From assembly GCF_000003605.2 (NCBI RefSeq), contig NW_003140214.1:1-47878 (forward strand): DNA of 47,878 nucleotides. The letters are read 5' to 3'. The stretch's first letter is position 1; each line of letters opens with the position of its first letter. A model generated the notes under the pieces. It was not told where the DNA came from. It ran no database searches and was given only the letters and a program-made list of their open reading frames with translations. Shown here in pieces: positions 25,004-36,159 of the stretch. Position numbers and translations under genes: made by a program. The DNA is from Saccoglossus kowalevskii (Eukaryota > Hemichordata > Enteropneusta > Harrimaniidae).

Positions 25004-26958
25004 TAGCAACTCGACATTGCTTGATGTGTTAAGTGTTCTGGTGAAGTGAGCAACTCGACATTGCTTGATGTGTTAAGTGTTATGGTGAAGTGAGCAACTC
25101 GACATTGCTTGATGTGTTAAGTGTTCTGGTGAAGTGAGCAACTCGACATTGCTTGATGTGTTAAGTGTTCTGGTGAAGTGAGCAACTCGACATTGCTTGA
25201 TGTGTTAAGTGTTCTGGTGAAGTTAGCAACTCGACATTGCTTTATGTGTTAAGTGTTCTGGTGAAGTGAGCAACTCGACATTGCTTGATGTGTTAAGTGT
25301 TCTGGTGAAGTGAGCAACTCGACATTGCTTGATGTGTTAAGCGTTCTGGTGAAGTTAGCAACTCGACATTGCTTTATGTGTTAAGTGTTCTGGTGAAGTT
25401 AGCAACTCGACATTGCTTGATGTGTTAAGTGTTCTGGTGAAGTAAGCAACTCGACATTGCTTGATGTGTTAAGTGTTCTGGTGAAGTGAGCAACTCGACA
25501 ATGCTTGATGTGTTAAGTGTTCTGGTGAAGTGGGCAACTCGACATTGCTTGATGTGTTAAGTGTTCTGGTGAAGTTTGCAACTCGACATTGCTTGATGTG
25601 TTAAGTGTTCTGGTGAAGTGAGCAACTCGACATTGCTTGATGTGTTAAGTGTTCTGGTGAAGTGAGCAACTCGACATTGCTTGATGTGTTAAGTGTTCTG
25701 GTGAAGTGAGCAACTCGACATTGCTTGATGTGTTAAGTTTTCTGGTGAAGTGAGCAACTCGACATTGCTTGATGTGTTAAGTGTTCTGGTGAAGTGAGCA
25801 ACTCGACATTGCTTGATGTATTAAGTGTTCTGGTGAAGTGAGCAACTCGGCATTGCTTGATGTGTTAAGTTTTCTGGTGAAGTGAGCAACTCGACATTGC
25901 TTGATGTGTTAAGTGTTCTGGTGAAGTGAGCAACTCGACAATGCTTGATGTGTTGAGTGTTCTGGTGAAGTGAGCAACTCGACATTGCTTGATGTGTTAA
26001 GTGTTCTGGTGAAGTGAGCAACTCGACATTGCTTGATGTGTTATCTAGTGAAGTGAGCAACTCGACATTGCTTGATGTGTTAAGTGTTCTGGTGAAGTGA
26101 GCAACTCGACATTGATTGATGTATTAAGTGTTCTGGTGAAGTGAGCAACTCGACATTGCTTGATGTGTTAAGTGTTCTGGTGAAGTGAGCAACACGACAA
26201 TGCTTGATGTGTTAAGTGTTCTGGTGAAGTGAGCAACTTGACATTGCTTGATGTGTTAAGTGTTCTGGTGAAGTGAGCAACTCGACATTGCTTGATGTGT
26301 TATCTAGTGAAATGAGCAACTCGACATTGCTTGATGTGTTAAGTGTTCTGGTGAAGTGAGCAACTCGACATTGCTTGATGTGTTAAGTGTTCTGGTGAAG
26401 TGAGCAACTCGACAATGCTTGATGTGTTAAGTGTTCTGGTGAATTGAGCAACTCGACATTGCTTGATGTGTTAAGTGTTCTGGTGAAGTTAGCAACTCGA
26501 CATTGCTTTATGTGTTAAGCGTTCTGGTGAAGTTAGCAACTCGACATTGCTTTATGTGTTAAGTGTTCTGGTGAAGTAAGCAACTCGACATTGCTTGATG
26601 TGTTAAGTGTTCTGGTGAAGTGAGCAACTCGACAATGCTTGATGTGTTAAGTGTTCTGGTGAAGTGAGCAACTCGACATTGCTTGATGTGTTAAGTGTTC
26701 TGGTGAAGTTAACAACTCGACATTGCTTTATGTATTAAGTGTTCTGGTGAAGTGAGCAACTCTACACTGCTTTGATGTGTTAAGTGTTCTGGTGAAGTGA
26801 GCAACTCGACATTTGCTTGATGTGTTATCTAGTGAAATGAGCAACTCGACATTGCTTGATGTGTTAAGTATTCTGGTGAAGTGAGCAACTCAACATTGCT
26901 TGATGTGTTAAGTGTTCTGGTGAAGTGAGCAACTCGACATTGCTTGATGTGTTAAGTG

Positions 26959-27583
26959 TTCTGGTGAAGTGAGCAACTCGACATTGCTTGATGTGTTAAG
27001 TGTTCTGGTGAAGTGAGCAACTCGACAATGCTTGATGTGTTAAGTGTTCTGGTGAAGTGAGCAACTCGACAATGCTTGATGTGTTAAGTGTTCTGGTGAA
27101 GTGAGCAACTCGACATTGCTTGAAGTGTTAAGTGTTCTGGTGAAGTGAGCAACTCGACATTGCTTGATGTGTTATCTAGTGAAGTGAGCAACTCGACATT
27201 GCTTGATGTGTTAAGTGTTTTGGTGAAGTGAGCAACTCGACATTGCTTGATGTGTTAAGTGTTCTGGTGAAGTGAGCAACTCGACATTGCTTGATGTGTT
27301 ATCTAGTGAAGTGAGCAACTCGACATTGCTTTATGTGTTGAGTGTTCTGGTGAAGTGAGCACCTCGACATTGCTCGATGTGTTAAGTTTTCTGGTGAAGT
27401 GAGCAACTCAACATTGCTTTATGTGTTAAGTGTTCTGGTGAAGTGAACAACTCGACATTGCTTGATGTGTTAAGTGTTCTGGTGAAGTGAGCAACTCGAC
27501 ATTGCTTTATGTGTTGAGTGTTCTGGTGAAGTGAGCAACTCGACATTGCTTGATGTGTTAAGTGTTCTGGTGAAGTGAGCAAC
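26959..27583. repeat. Higher-order block A, copy 3
   Basis: This copy shares the same ordered variants as copy 1, including GCACCTCG at 27357 and GCTCGATG just after it, at offset 25416. It diverges at 27584, where copy 1 has GCAACAC and this copy GCAACTC. It lies immediately before the 92-bp insert, so the insert follows an otherwise normal higher-order copy. Confidence 0.84.
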
Positions 27584-27737
27584 TCGACATTGCTTGATGT
27601 GTTAAGTGTTCTGGTGAAGTGAGCAACTCGACATTGCTTTATGTGTTGAGTGTTCTGGTGAAGTGAGCAACTCGACATTGCTTGATGTGTTAAGTGTTCT
27701 GGTGAAGTGAGCAACTCGATATTGCTTGATGTGTTAA

Positions 27738-27829
27738 CGTTTGTATACACAACTAGGCATTGTCTCGCTATTTCTTAACAGATATTTTGGAAATAAAGGT
27801 TACATCGAGCTCAACATCAGACGGAATTT
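27738..27829. other. Only non-array insert; contains a probable relic monomer
   Basis: Canonical sequence stops after GTGTTAA at 27731-27737 and resumes at GCAACTCGACA from 27830. The 92 bp between do not match the consensus overall and are more AT-rich. At 27750-27762, CAACTAGGCATTG matches monomer positions 21-33 (CAACTCGACATTG) at 11 of 13 bases. It is followed by CT..., TTAA and TTTTGG elements in the order expected for a monomer, so at least one strongly decayed unit is likely. The spacing from this relic to the next canonical CAACTC (27831) is 81 bp, close to two shortened monomers. No terminal repeats, target duplication or ORF are visible. It could be an old array edge, a junction of two arrays, a small insertion or an assembly join. 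Confidence 0.8.
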
Positions 27830-30537
27830 GCAACTCGACATTGCTTGATGTGTTAAGTGTTCTGGTGAAGTGAGCAACTCGACATTGCTTTATGTGTTAA
27901 GTGTTCTGGTGAAGTGAGCAACTCGACATTGCTTGATGTGTTAAGTGTTCTGGTGAAGTGAGCAACTCGACATTGCTTTATGTGTTAAGTGTTCTGGTGA
28001 AGTGAGCAACTCGACATTGCTTGATGTGTTAAGTGTTCTGGTGAAGTGAGCAACTCGACATTGCTTGGTGTGTTAAGTGTTCTGGTGAAGTTAACAACTC
28101 GACATTGCTTTATGTATTAAGTGTTCTGGTGAAGTGAGCAACTCGACACTGCTTGATGTGTTAAGTGTTCTGGTGAAGTGAGCAACTCGACATTGCTTGA
28201 TGTGTTATCTAGTGAAATGAGCAACTCGACATTGCTTGATGTGTTAAGTATTCTGGTGAAGTGAGCAACTCAACATTGCTTGATGTGTTAAGTGTTCTGG
28301 TGAAGTGAGCAACTCGACATTGCTTGATGTGTTAAGTGTTCTGGTGAAGTGAGCAACTTGACATTGCTTGATGTGTTAAGTGTTCTAGTGAAGTGAGCAA
28401 CTCGACATTGCTTGATGTGTTAAGTGTTCTGGTGAAGTGAGCAACTCGACAATGCTTGATGTGTTAAGTGTTCTGGTGAAGTGAGCACCTCGACATTGCT
28501 TGATGTGTTAAGTGTTCTGGTGAAGTTAACAACTCGACATTGCTTTATGTGTTAAGTGTTCCGGTGAAGTGAGCAACTCGACATTGCTTTATGTGTTAAG
28601 TGTTCTGGTGAAGTAAGCAACTCGACATTGCTTGATGTGTTAAGTGTTCTGGTGAAGTGAGCAACTCGACAATGCTTGATGTGTTAAGTGTTCTGGTGAA
28701 GTGAGCACCTCGACATTGCTTGATGTGTTAAGTGTTCTGGTGAAGTTAACAACTCGACATTGCTTTATGTGTTAAGTGTTCTGGTGAAGTGAGCAACTCG
28801 ACATTGCTTGATGTGTTAAGTGTTCTGGTGAAGTGAGCAACTCGACATTGTTTGATGTGTTAAGTGTTCTGGTGAAGTGAGCAACTCGACAATGCTTGAT
28901 GTGTTAAGTGTTCTGGTGAAGTGAGCAACTCGACATTGCTTGATGTGTTAAGTGTTCTGGTGAAGTGAGCAACTCGATATTGCTTGATGTGTTATCTAGT
29001 GAAATGAGCAACTCGACATTGCTTGATGTGTTAAGTATTCTGGTGAAGTGAACAACTCAACATTGCTTGATGTGTTAAGTGTTCTGGTGAAGTGAGCAAC
29101 TCGACATTGCTTGATGTGTTAAGTGTTCTAGTGAAGTGAGCAACTCGACATTGCTTGATGTGTTAAGTGTTCTGGTGAAGTGAGCAACTCGACATTGCTT
29201 GATGTGTTAAGTGTTCTGGTGAAGTGAGCAACTCGACAATGCTTGATGTGTTAAGTGTTCTGGTGAAGTGAACAACTCGACATTGCTTGATGTGTTAAGT
29301 GTTCTGGTGAAGTGAGCAACTCGACAATGCTTGATGTGTTAAGTGTTCTGGTGAAGTGAGCAACTCGACATTGCTTGATGTATTAAGTATGCTGGTGAAG
29401 TGAGCAACTCGACATTGCTTGATGTATTAAGTATGCTGGTGAAGTGAGCAACTCGACATTACTTGATGTGTTAAGTGTTCTGGTGAAGTGAGCAACTCAA
29501 CATTGCTTTATGTATTAAGTGTTCTGGTGAAGTGAGCAACTCGACAGTCCTTGATGTGTTAAGTGTTCTGGTAAAGTGAGCAACTCGACATTGCTTGATG
29601 TGTTAAGTATTCTGGTGAAGTGAGCAACTCGACATTGCTTTATGTGTTAAGTGTTCTGGTGAAGTGAGCAACTCGACATTGCTTTATGTGTTAAGTGTTC
29701 TGGTGAACTGAACAACTCGACATTGCTTGATGTGTTAAGTGTTCTGGTGAAGTGAGCAACTCGACATTGCTTGATGTGTTAAGTATTCTGGTGTAGTGAG
29801 CAACTCGACAATGCTTGATGTGTTAAGTGTTCTGGTGAAGTGAGCAACTCGACATTGCTTGAAGTGTTAAGTATTCTGGTGAAGTGAGCAACTCGACATT
29901 GCTTGATGTGTTAAGTGTTCTGGTGAAGTGAGCAACTCGACATTGCTTGATGTGTTAAGTGTTCTGGTGAAGTGAGCAACTCAACATTGCTTGTTGTGTT
30001 AAGTGTTCTGGTGAAGTGAGCAACTGGACATTGCTTGATGTGTTAAGTATTCTGGTGAAGTGAGCAACTCGACATTGCTTGATGTGTTAAGTGTTCTGGT
30101 GAAGTGATCAACTCGACATTGCTTGATGTGTTAAGTGTTCTGGTGAAGTGAGCAACTCGACATTGCTTGATGTGTTAAGTGTTCTGGTGAAGTGAGCAAC
30201 TCAACATTGCTTTATGTGTTAAGTGTTCTGGTGAAGTGAGCAACTCGACATTGCTTGATGTGTTAAGTGTTCTGGTGAAGTGAGCAACTCGACAATGCTT
30301 GATGTGTTAAGTGTTCTGGTGAAGTGAGCAACTCGACATTGCTTGGTGTGTTAAGTATTCTGGTGAAGTGAGCAACTCGACATTGCTTGATGTGTTAAGT
30401 GTTCTGGTGAAGTGAGCAACTCAACATTGCTTTATGTGTTAAGTGTTCTGGTGAAGTGAGCAACTCGACATTGCTTGATGTGTTAAGTGTTCTGGTGAAG
30501 TGAGCAACTCGACATTGCTTGATGTATTAAGTATTCT

Positions 30538-31053
30538 GGTGAAGTGAGCAACTCGACATTGCTTGATGTGTTAAGTGTTCTGGTGAAGTGAGCAACTCGA
30601 CATTGCTTGATGTGTTATCTAGTGAAATGAGCAACTCGACATTGCTTGATGTGTTAAGTGTTCTGGTGAAGTGAGCAACTCGACATTGCTTGATGTGTTA
30701 AGTGTTCTGGTGAAGTGAGCAACTCGAAAATGCTTGATGTGTTAAGTGTTCTGGTGAAGTGAGCAACTCGACATTGCTTGATGTGTTAAGTGTTCTGGTG
30801 AAGTTAGCAACTCGACATTGCTTTATGTGTTAAGTGTTCTGGTGAAGTGAGCAACTCGACATTGCTTGATGTGTTAAGCGTTCTGGTGAAGTTAACAACT
30901 CGACATTGCTTTATGTGTTAAGTGTTCTGGTGAAGTAAGCAACTCGACATTGCTTGATGTGTTAAGTGTTCTGGTGAAGTGAGCAACTCGACAATGCGTG
31001 ATGTGTTAAGTGTTCTGGTGAAGTTAGCAACTCGACATTGCTTTATGTGTTAA
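30538..31053. repeat. Higher-order block D, copy 2
   Basis: This is the partner of 9526-10041 and contains CTCGAAAATG at 30723. A third relative begins at the short monomer 44488 (offset 13872 from here). It lacks the AAAATG and GTTAAC variants but keeps ACAATGCGTG, GAGTAACTC and GAGGAACTC in order up to about 45150. Confidence 0.83.
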
Positions 31054-31236
31054 GTGTTCTGGTGAAGTGAGCAACTCGACATTGCTTGATGTGTTAAGCG
31101 TTCTGGTGAAGTTAGCAACTCGACATTGCTTTATGTGTTAAGTGTTCTGGTGAAGTGAGCAACTCGACATTGCTTGATGTGTTAAGTGTTCTGGTGAAGT
31201 GAGTAACTCGACATTGCTTGATGTGTTAAGTGTTCT

Positions 31237-31400
31237 GGTGAATGAGGAACTCTACATTGCTTGATGTGTATCTAGTGAAATGATCAACTCGACAATGCTT
31301 GATGTGTTAAGTGTCTGGTGAAGTGAGCACTCGACATGCTTGATGTGTTAAGTGTCTGGTGAAGTGAGCAACTCGACAATGCTTGATGTGTTAAGTGTCT
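31237..31400. other. Indel cluster
   Basis: GTGAATGAGG, GTGTATCTAG, GAGCACTCG, GACATGC and three AAGTGTCTGG forms occur within about 165 bp. The related copy at 45100-45250 is intact there. Almost all are single-base losses. Confidence 0.7.
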
Positions 31401-32414
31401 GGTGAAGTGAGCAACTCGACATTGCTTGATGTGTTAAGTGTTCTGGTGAAGTTAGCAACTCGACATTGCTTGATGTGTTAAGTGTTCTGGTGAAGTGAGC
31501 AACTCGACATTGCTTTATGTGTTAAGTGTTCTGGTGAAGTGAGCAACTCGACATTGCTTGATGTGTTAAGTGTTCTGGTGAAGTGAGCAACTCGACCTTG
31601 CTTGATGTGTTAAGTGTTCTGGTGAAGTGAGCAACTCGACAATGCTTGAAGTGTTAAGTGTTCTGGTGAAGTGAGCAACTCGACATTGCTTGATGTGTTA
31701 AGTGTTCTGGTGAAGTTAGCAACTCGACATTGCTTTATGTGTTAAGTGTTCTGGTGAAGTGAGCAACTCGACATTGCTTGATGTGTTAAGTGTTCTGGTG
31801 AAGTGAGCAACTCGACAATGCTTGATGTGTTAAGTGTTCTGGTGAAGTGAGCAACTCGACATTGCTTGATGTGTTAAGTGTTCTGGTGAAGTGAGCAACT
31901 CGACATTGCTTGATGTGTTATCTAGTGAAATGAGCAACTCGACATTGCTTGATGTGTTAAGTGTTCTGGTGAAGTGAGCAACTCGACATTGCTTGATGTG
32001 TTAAGTGTTCTGGTGAAGTGAGCAACTCGACATTGCTTGATGTGTTATCTAGTGAAATGAGCAACTCGACATTGCTTGATGTGTTAAGTATTCTGGTGAA
32101 GTGAGCAACTTGACATTGCTTGATGTGTTAAGTGTTCTGGTGAAGTGAGCAACTCGACAATGCGTGATGTGTTAAGTGTTCTGGTGAAGTGGGCAACTCG
32201 ACATTGCTTGATGTGTTAAGTGTTCTGGTGAAGTGAGCAATTCGACATTGCTTGATGTGTTAAGTGTTCTGGTGAAGTGAGCAACTCGACATTGCTTGAT
32301 GTGTTAAGTGTTCTGGTGAAGTGAGCAACTCGACATTGCTTGATGTGTTATCTAGTGAAGTGAGCAACTCGACATTGCTTGATGTGTTAAGTGTTCTGGT
32401 GAAGTGAGCAACTC

Positions 32415-32850
32415 GACATTGATTGATGTATTAAGTGTTCTGGTGAAGTGAGCAACTCGACATTGCTTGATGTGTTAAGTGTTCTGGTGAAGTGAGCAAC
32501 ACGACAATGCTTGATGTGTTAAGTGTTCTGGTGAAGTGAGCAACTTGACATTGCTTGATGTGTTAAGTGTTCTGGTGAAGTGAGCAACTCGACATTGCTT
32601 GATGTGTTATCTAGTGAAATGAGCAACTCGACATTGCTTGATGTGTTAAGTGTTCTGGTGAAGTGAGCAACTCGACATTGCTTGATGTGTTAAGTGTTCT
32701 GGTGAAGTGAGCAACTCGACAATGCTTGATGTGTTAAGTGTTCTGGTGAAGTGAGCAACTCGACATTGCTTGATGTGTTAAGTGTTCTGGTGAAGTTAGC
32801 AACTCGACATTGCTTTATGTGTTAAGTGTTCTGGTGAAGTGAGCAACTCG
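32415..32850. repeat. Tandem 523-bp duplication, copy 1
   Basis: GATTGATGTATT at 32421 and the short monomer at 32608 recur at 32944 and 33131, an offset of 523 bp, which equals 11 long monomers plus one short. GCAACACGAC and CTTGACATTG lie between them in both copies. The copies part where this one has CTTTATGTGTTGAG and the next has CTTGATGTGTTAAGCG. Confidence 0.82.
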
Positions 32851-32937
32851 ACATTGCTTTATGTGTTGAGTGTTCTGGTGAAGTGAGCAACTCGACATTG
32901 CTTGGTGTGTTAAGTGTTCTGGTGAAGTGAGCAACTC

Positions 32938-33373
32938 GACATTGATTGATGTATTAAGTGTTCTGGTGAAGTGAGCAACTCGACATTGCTTGATGTGTTA
33001 AGTGTTCTGGTGAAGTGAGCAACACGACAATGCTTGATGTGTTAAGTGTTCTGGTGAAGTGAGCAACTTGACATTGCTTGATGTGTTAAGTGTTCTGGTG
33101 AAGTGAGCAACTCGACATTGCTTGATGTGTTATCTAGTGAAATGAGCAACTCGACATTGCTTGATGTGTTAAGTGTTCTGGTGAAGTGAGCAACTCGACA
33201 TTGCTTGATGTGTTAAGTGTTCTGGTGAAGTGAGCAACTCGACAATGCTTGATGTGTTAAGTGTTCTGGTGAAGTGAGCAACTCGACATTGCTTGATGTG
33301 TTAAGTGTTCTGGTGAAGTTAGCAACTCGACATTGCTTTATGTGTTAAGTGTTCTGGTGAAGTGAGCAACTCG
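32938..33373. repeat. Tandem 523-bp duplication, copy 2
   Basis: This is the second copy of the 12-monomer unit, aligned at offset 523 with the preceding one. Downstream it runs into a block B relative at 33555. Confidence 0.82.
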
Positions 33374-34937
33374 ACATTGCTTGATGTGTTAAGCGTTCTG
33401 GTGAAGTTAGCAACTCGACATTGCTTTATGTGTTAAGTGTTCTGGTGAAGTAAGCAACTCGACATTGCTTGATGTGTTAAGTGTTCTGGTGAAGTGAGCA
33501 ACTCGACAATGCTTGATGTGTTAAGTGTTCTGGTGAAGTGAGCAACTCGACATTGCTTGGTGTGTTAAGTGTTCTGGTGAAGTTAACAACTCGACATTGC
33601 TTTATGTATTAAGTGTTCTGGTGAAGTGAGCAACTCGACACATGCTTGATGTGTTAAGTGTTCTGGTGAAGTGAGCAACTCGACATTGCTTAATGTGTTA
33701 AGTGTTCTGGTGAAGTGAGCAACTCGACATTGCTTGATGTATTAAGTATTCTGGTGAAGTCAGCAACTCGACAATGCTTGATGTGTTAAGTGTTCTGGTG
33801 AAGTGAGCAACTCAACATTGCTTTATGTGTTAAGTGTTCTGGTGAAGTGAGCAACTCGACAGTCCTTGATGTGTTAAGTGTTCTGGTGAAGTGAGCAACT
33901 CGACATTGCTTGATGTGTTAAGTATTCTGGTGAAGTGAGCAACTCGACATTGCTTTATGTGTTAAGTGTTCTGGTGAAGTGAACAACTCGACATTACTTG
34001 ATGTGTTAAGTGTTCTGGTGAAGTGAGCAACTCGACATTGCTTGATGTGTTAAGTATTCTGGTGTAGTGAGCAACTCGACAATGCTTGATGTGTTAAGTG
34101 TTCTGGTGAAGTGAGCAACTCGACATTGCTTGATGTGTTAAGTGTTCTGGTGAAGTGAGCAACTCGACATTGCTTGATGTGTTAAGTGTTCTGGTAAAGT
34201 TAGCAACTCGACATTGCTTTATGTGTTAAGTTTTCTGGTGAAGTGAGCAACTCGACATTGCTTGATGTGTTAAGTGTTCTGGTGAAGCGAGCAACTCGAC
34301 AATGCTTGATGTGTTAAGTGTTCTGGTGAAGTGAGCAACTCGACATTGCTTGATGTGTTAAGTGTTCTGGTGAAGTTAGCAACTCGACATTGCTTTATGT
34401 GTTAAGTGTTCTGGTGAAGTGAGCAACTCGACCTTGCTTGATGTGTTAAGTGTTCTGGTGAAGTAAGCAACTCGACAATGCTTGATGTGTTAAGTGTTCT
34501 GGTGAAGTGAGCAACTCGACATTGCTTGATGTGTTAAGTGTTCTGGTGAAGTTAGCAACTCGACATTGCTTTATGTGTTAAGTGTTCTGGTGAAGTGAGC
34601 AACTCGACATTGCTTGATGTGTTAAGTGTTCTGGTGAAGTGAGCAACTCGACAATGCTTGATGTGTTAAGTGTTCTGGTGAAGTGAGCAACTCGACATTG
34701 CTTGATGTGTTAAGTGTTCTGGTGAAGTGAGCAACTCGACATTGCTTGATGTGTTATCTAGTGAAATGAGCAACTCGACATTGCTTGATGTGTTAAGTGT
34801 TCTGGTGAAGTGAGCAACTCGACATTGCTTGATGTGTTAAGTGTTCTGGTGAAGTGAGCAACTCGACAATGCTTGATGTGTTAAGTGTTCTTGTGAAGTG
34901 AGCAACTCGACATTGCTTGATGTGTTAAGTGTTCTGG

Positions 34938-35592
34938 TGAAGTTAGCAACTCGACATTGCTTTATGTGTTAAGTGTTCTGGTGAATTGAGCAACTCGACA
35001 TTGCTTGATGTGTTAAGCGTTCTGGTGAAGTTAGCAACTCGACATTGCTTTATGTGTTAAGTGTTCTGGTGAAGTGAGCAACTCGACATTGCTTGATGTG
35101 TTATCTAGTGAAATGAGCAACTCGACATTGCTTGATGTGTTAAGTATTCTGGTGAAGTGAGCAACTCAACATTGCTTTATGTGTTAAGTGTTTTGGTGAA
35201 GTGAGCAACTCGACATTGCTTGATGTGTTAAGTGTTCTGGTGAAGTGAGCAACTCGACATTGCTTGATGTGTTAAGTGTTCTGGTGAAGTGAGCAACTCG
35301 ACATTTCTTGATGTGTTAAGTATTCTGGTGATGTGAGCAACTCGACATTGCTTGATGTGTTAAGTGTTCTGGTGAAGTGAGCAACTCGACATTGCTTGAT
35401 GTGTTAAGTGTTCTGGTGAAGTGAGCAACTCGACATTGCTTGATGTGTTAAGTGTTCTGGTGAAGTGAGCAACTCGACCTTGCTTGATGTGTTAAGTGTT
35501 CTGGTGAAGTGAGCTACTCGACAATGCTTGATGTGTTAAGTGTTCTGGTGAAGTGAGCAACTCGACATTGCTTGATGTGTTAAGTGTTCTAG
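34938..35592. repeat. Local tandem higher-order unit, 15 monomers (655 bp)
   Basis: GAATTG at 34983 and the short monomer at 35102 recur at 35638 and 35757, an offset of 655, which is 14 x 44 + 39. Later landmarks (ACATTTCTTG at 35301, GAGCTACTCG at 35511) recur at 35868 and 36078, an offset of 567. The second copy is therefore two monomers shorter in the middle. Confidence 0.8.
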
Positions 35593-36159
35593 TGAAGTTA
35601 GCAACTCGACATTGCTTTATGTGTTAAGTGTTCTGGTGAATTGAGCAACTCGACATTGCTTGATGTGTTAAGCGTTCTGGTGAAGTTAGCAACTCGACAT
35701 TGCTTTATGTGTTAAGTGTTCTGGTGAAGTGAGCAACTCGACATTGCTTGATGTGTTATCTAGTGAAATGAGCAACTCGACATTGCTTGATGTGTTAAGT
35801 ATTCTGGTGAAGTGAGCAACTCAACATTGCTTTATGTGTTAAGTGTTCTGGTGAAGTGAGCAACTCGACATTTCTTGATGTGTTAAGTATTCTGGTGATG
35901 TGAGCAACTCGACATTGCTTGATGTGTTAAGTGTTCTGGTGAAGTGAGCAACTCGACATTGCTTGATGTGTTAAGTGTTCTGGTGAAGTGAGCAACTCGA
36001 CATTGCTTGATGTGTTAAGTGTTCTGGTGAAGTGAGCAACTCGACCTTGCTTGATGTGTTAAGTGTTCTGGTGAAGTGAGCTACTCGACAATGCTTGATG
36101 TGTTAAGTGTTCTGGTGAAGTGAGCAACTCGACATTGCTTGATGTGTTAAGTGTTCTGG
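35593..36159. repeat. Local tandem higher-order unit, 13 monomers (567 bp)
   Basis: This copy lacks 88 bp (two long monomers) relative to its neighbour, between the CTCAAC/CTTTAT unit and ACATTTCTTG. Both copies share TTCTTGATG, GTGATGTGAGC, CGACCTTG and GAGCTACTCG. A looser relative lies around 5640-6400. Confidence 0.79.

Larger units (their letters stand above)
1..27737. repeat. Left array segment, uninterrupted
   Basis: This is continuous monomer array with no unique sequence longer than a few bases. The first 16 bases are slightly aberrant (TCATCAGTGTTAAG instead of TGATGTGTTAAG), perhaps an edge effect. The segment then enters a recognisable higher-order block with the rare TTCCGG variant at 17. 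It includes the divergent blocks at 8866-9196 and 17280-17420 and the indel clusters near 780, 3573 and 10040. Nothing in it supports a gene, promoter or RNA. Confidence 0.95.

Noticed and set aside
27738..27829. Small transposon or tRNA-derived element in the break
   Set aside because: No terminal inverted repeats, target-site duplication, poly-A tail or promoter boxes could be recognised. Partial similarity to the monomer fits better.
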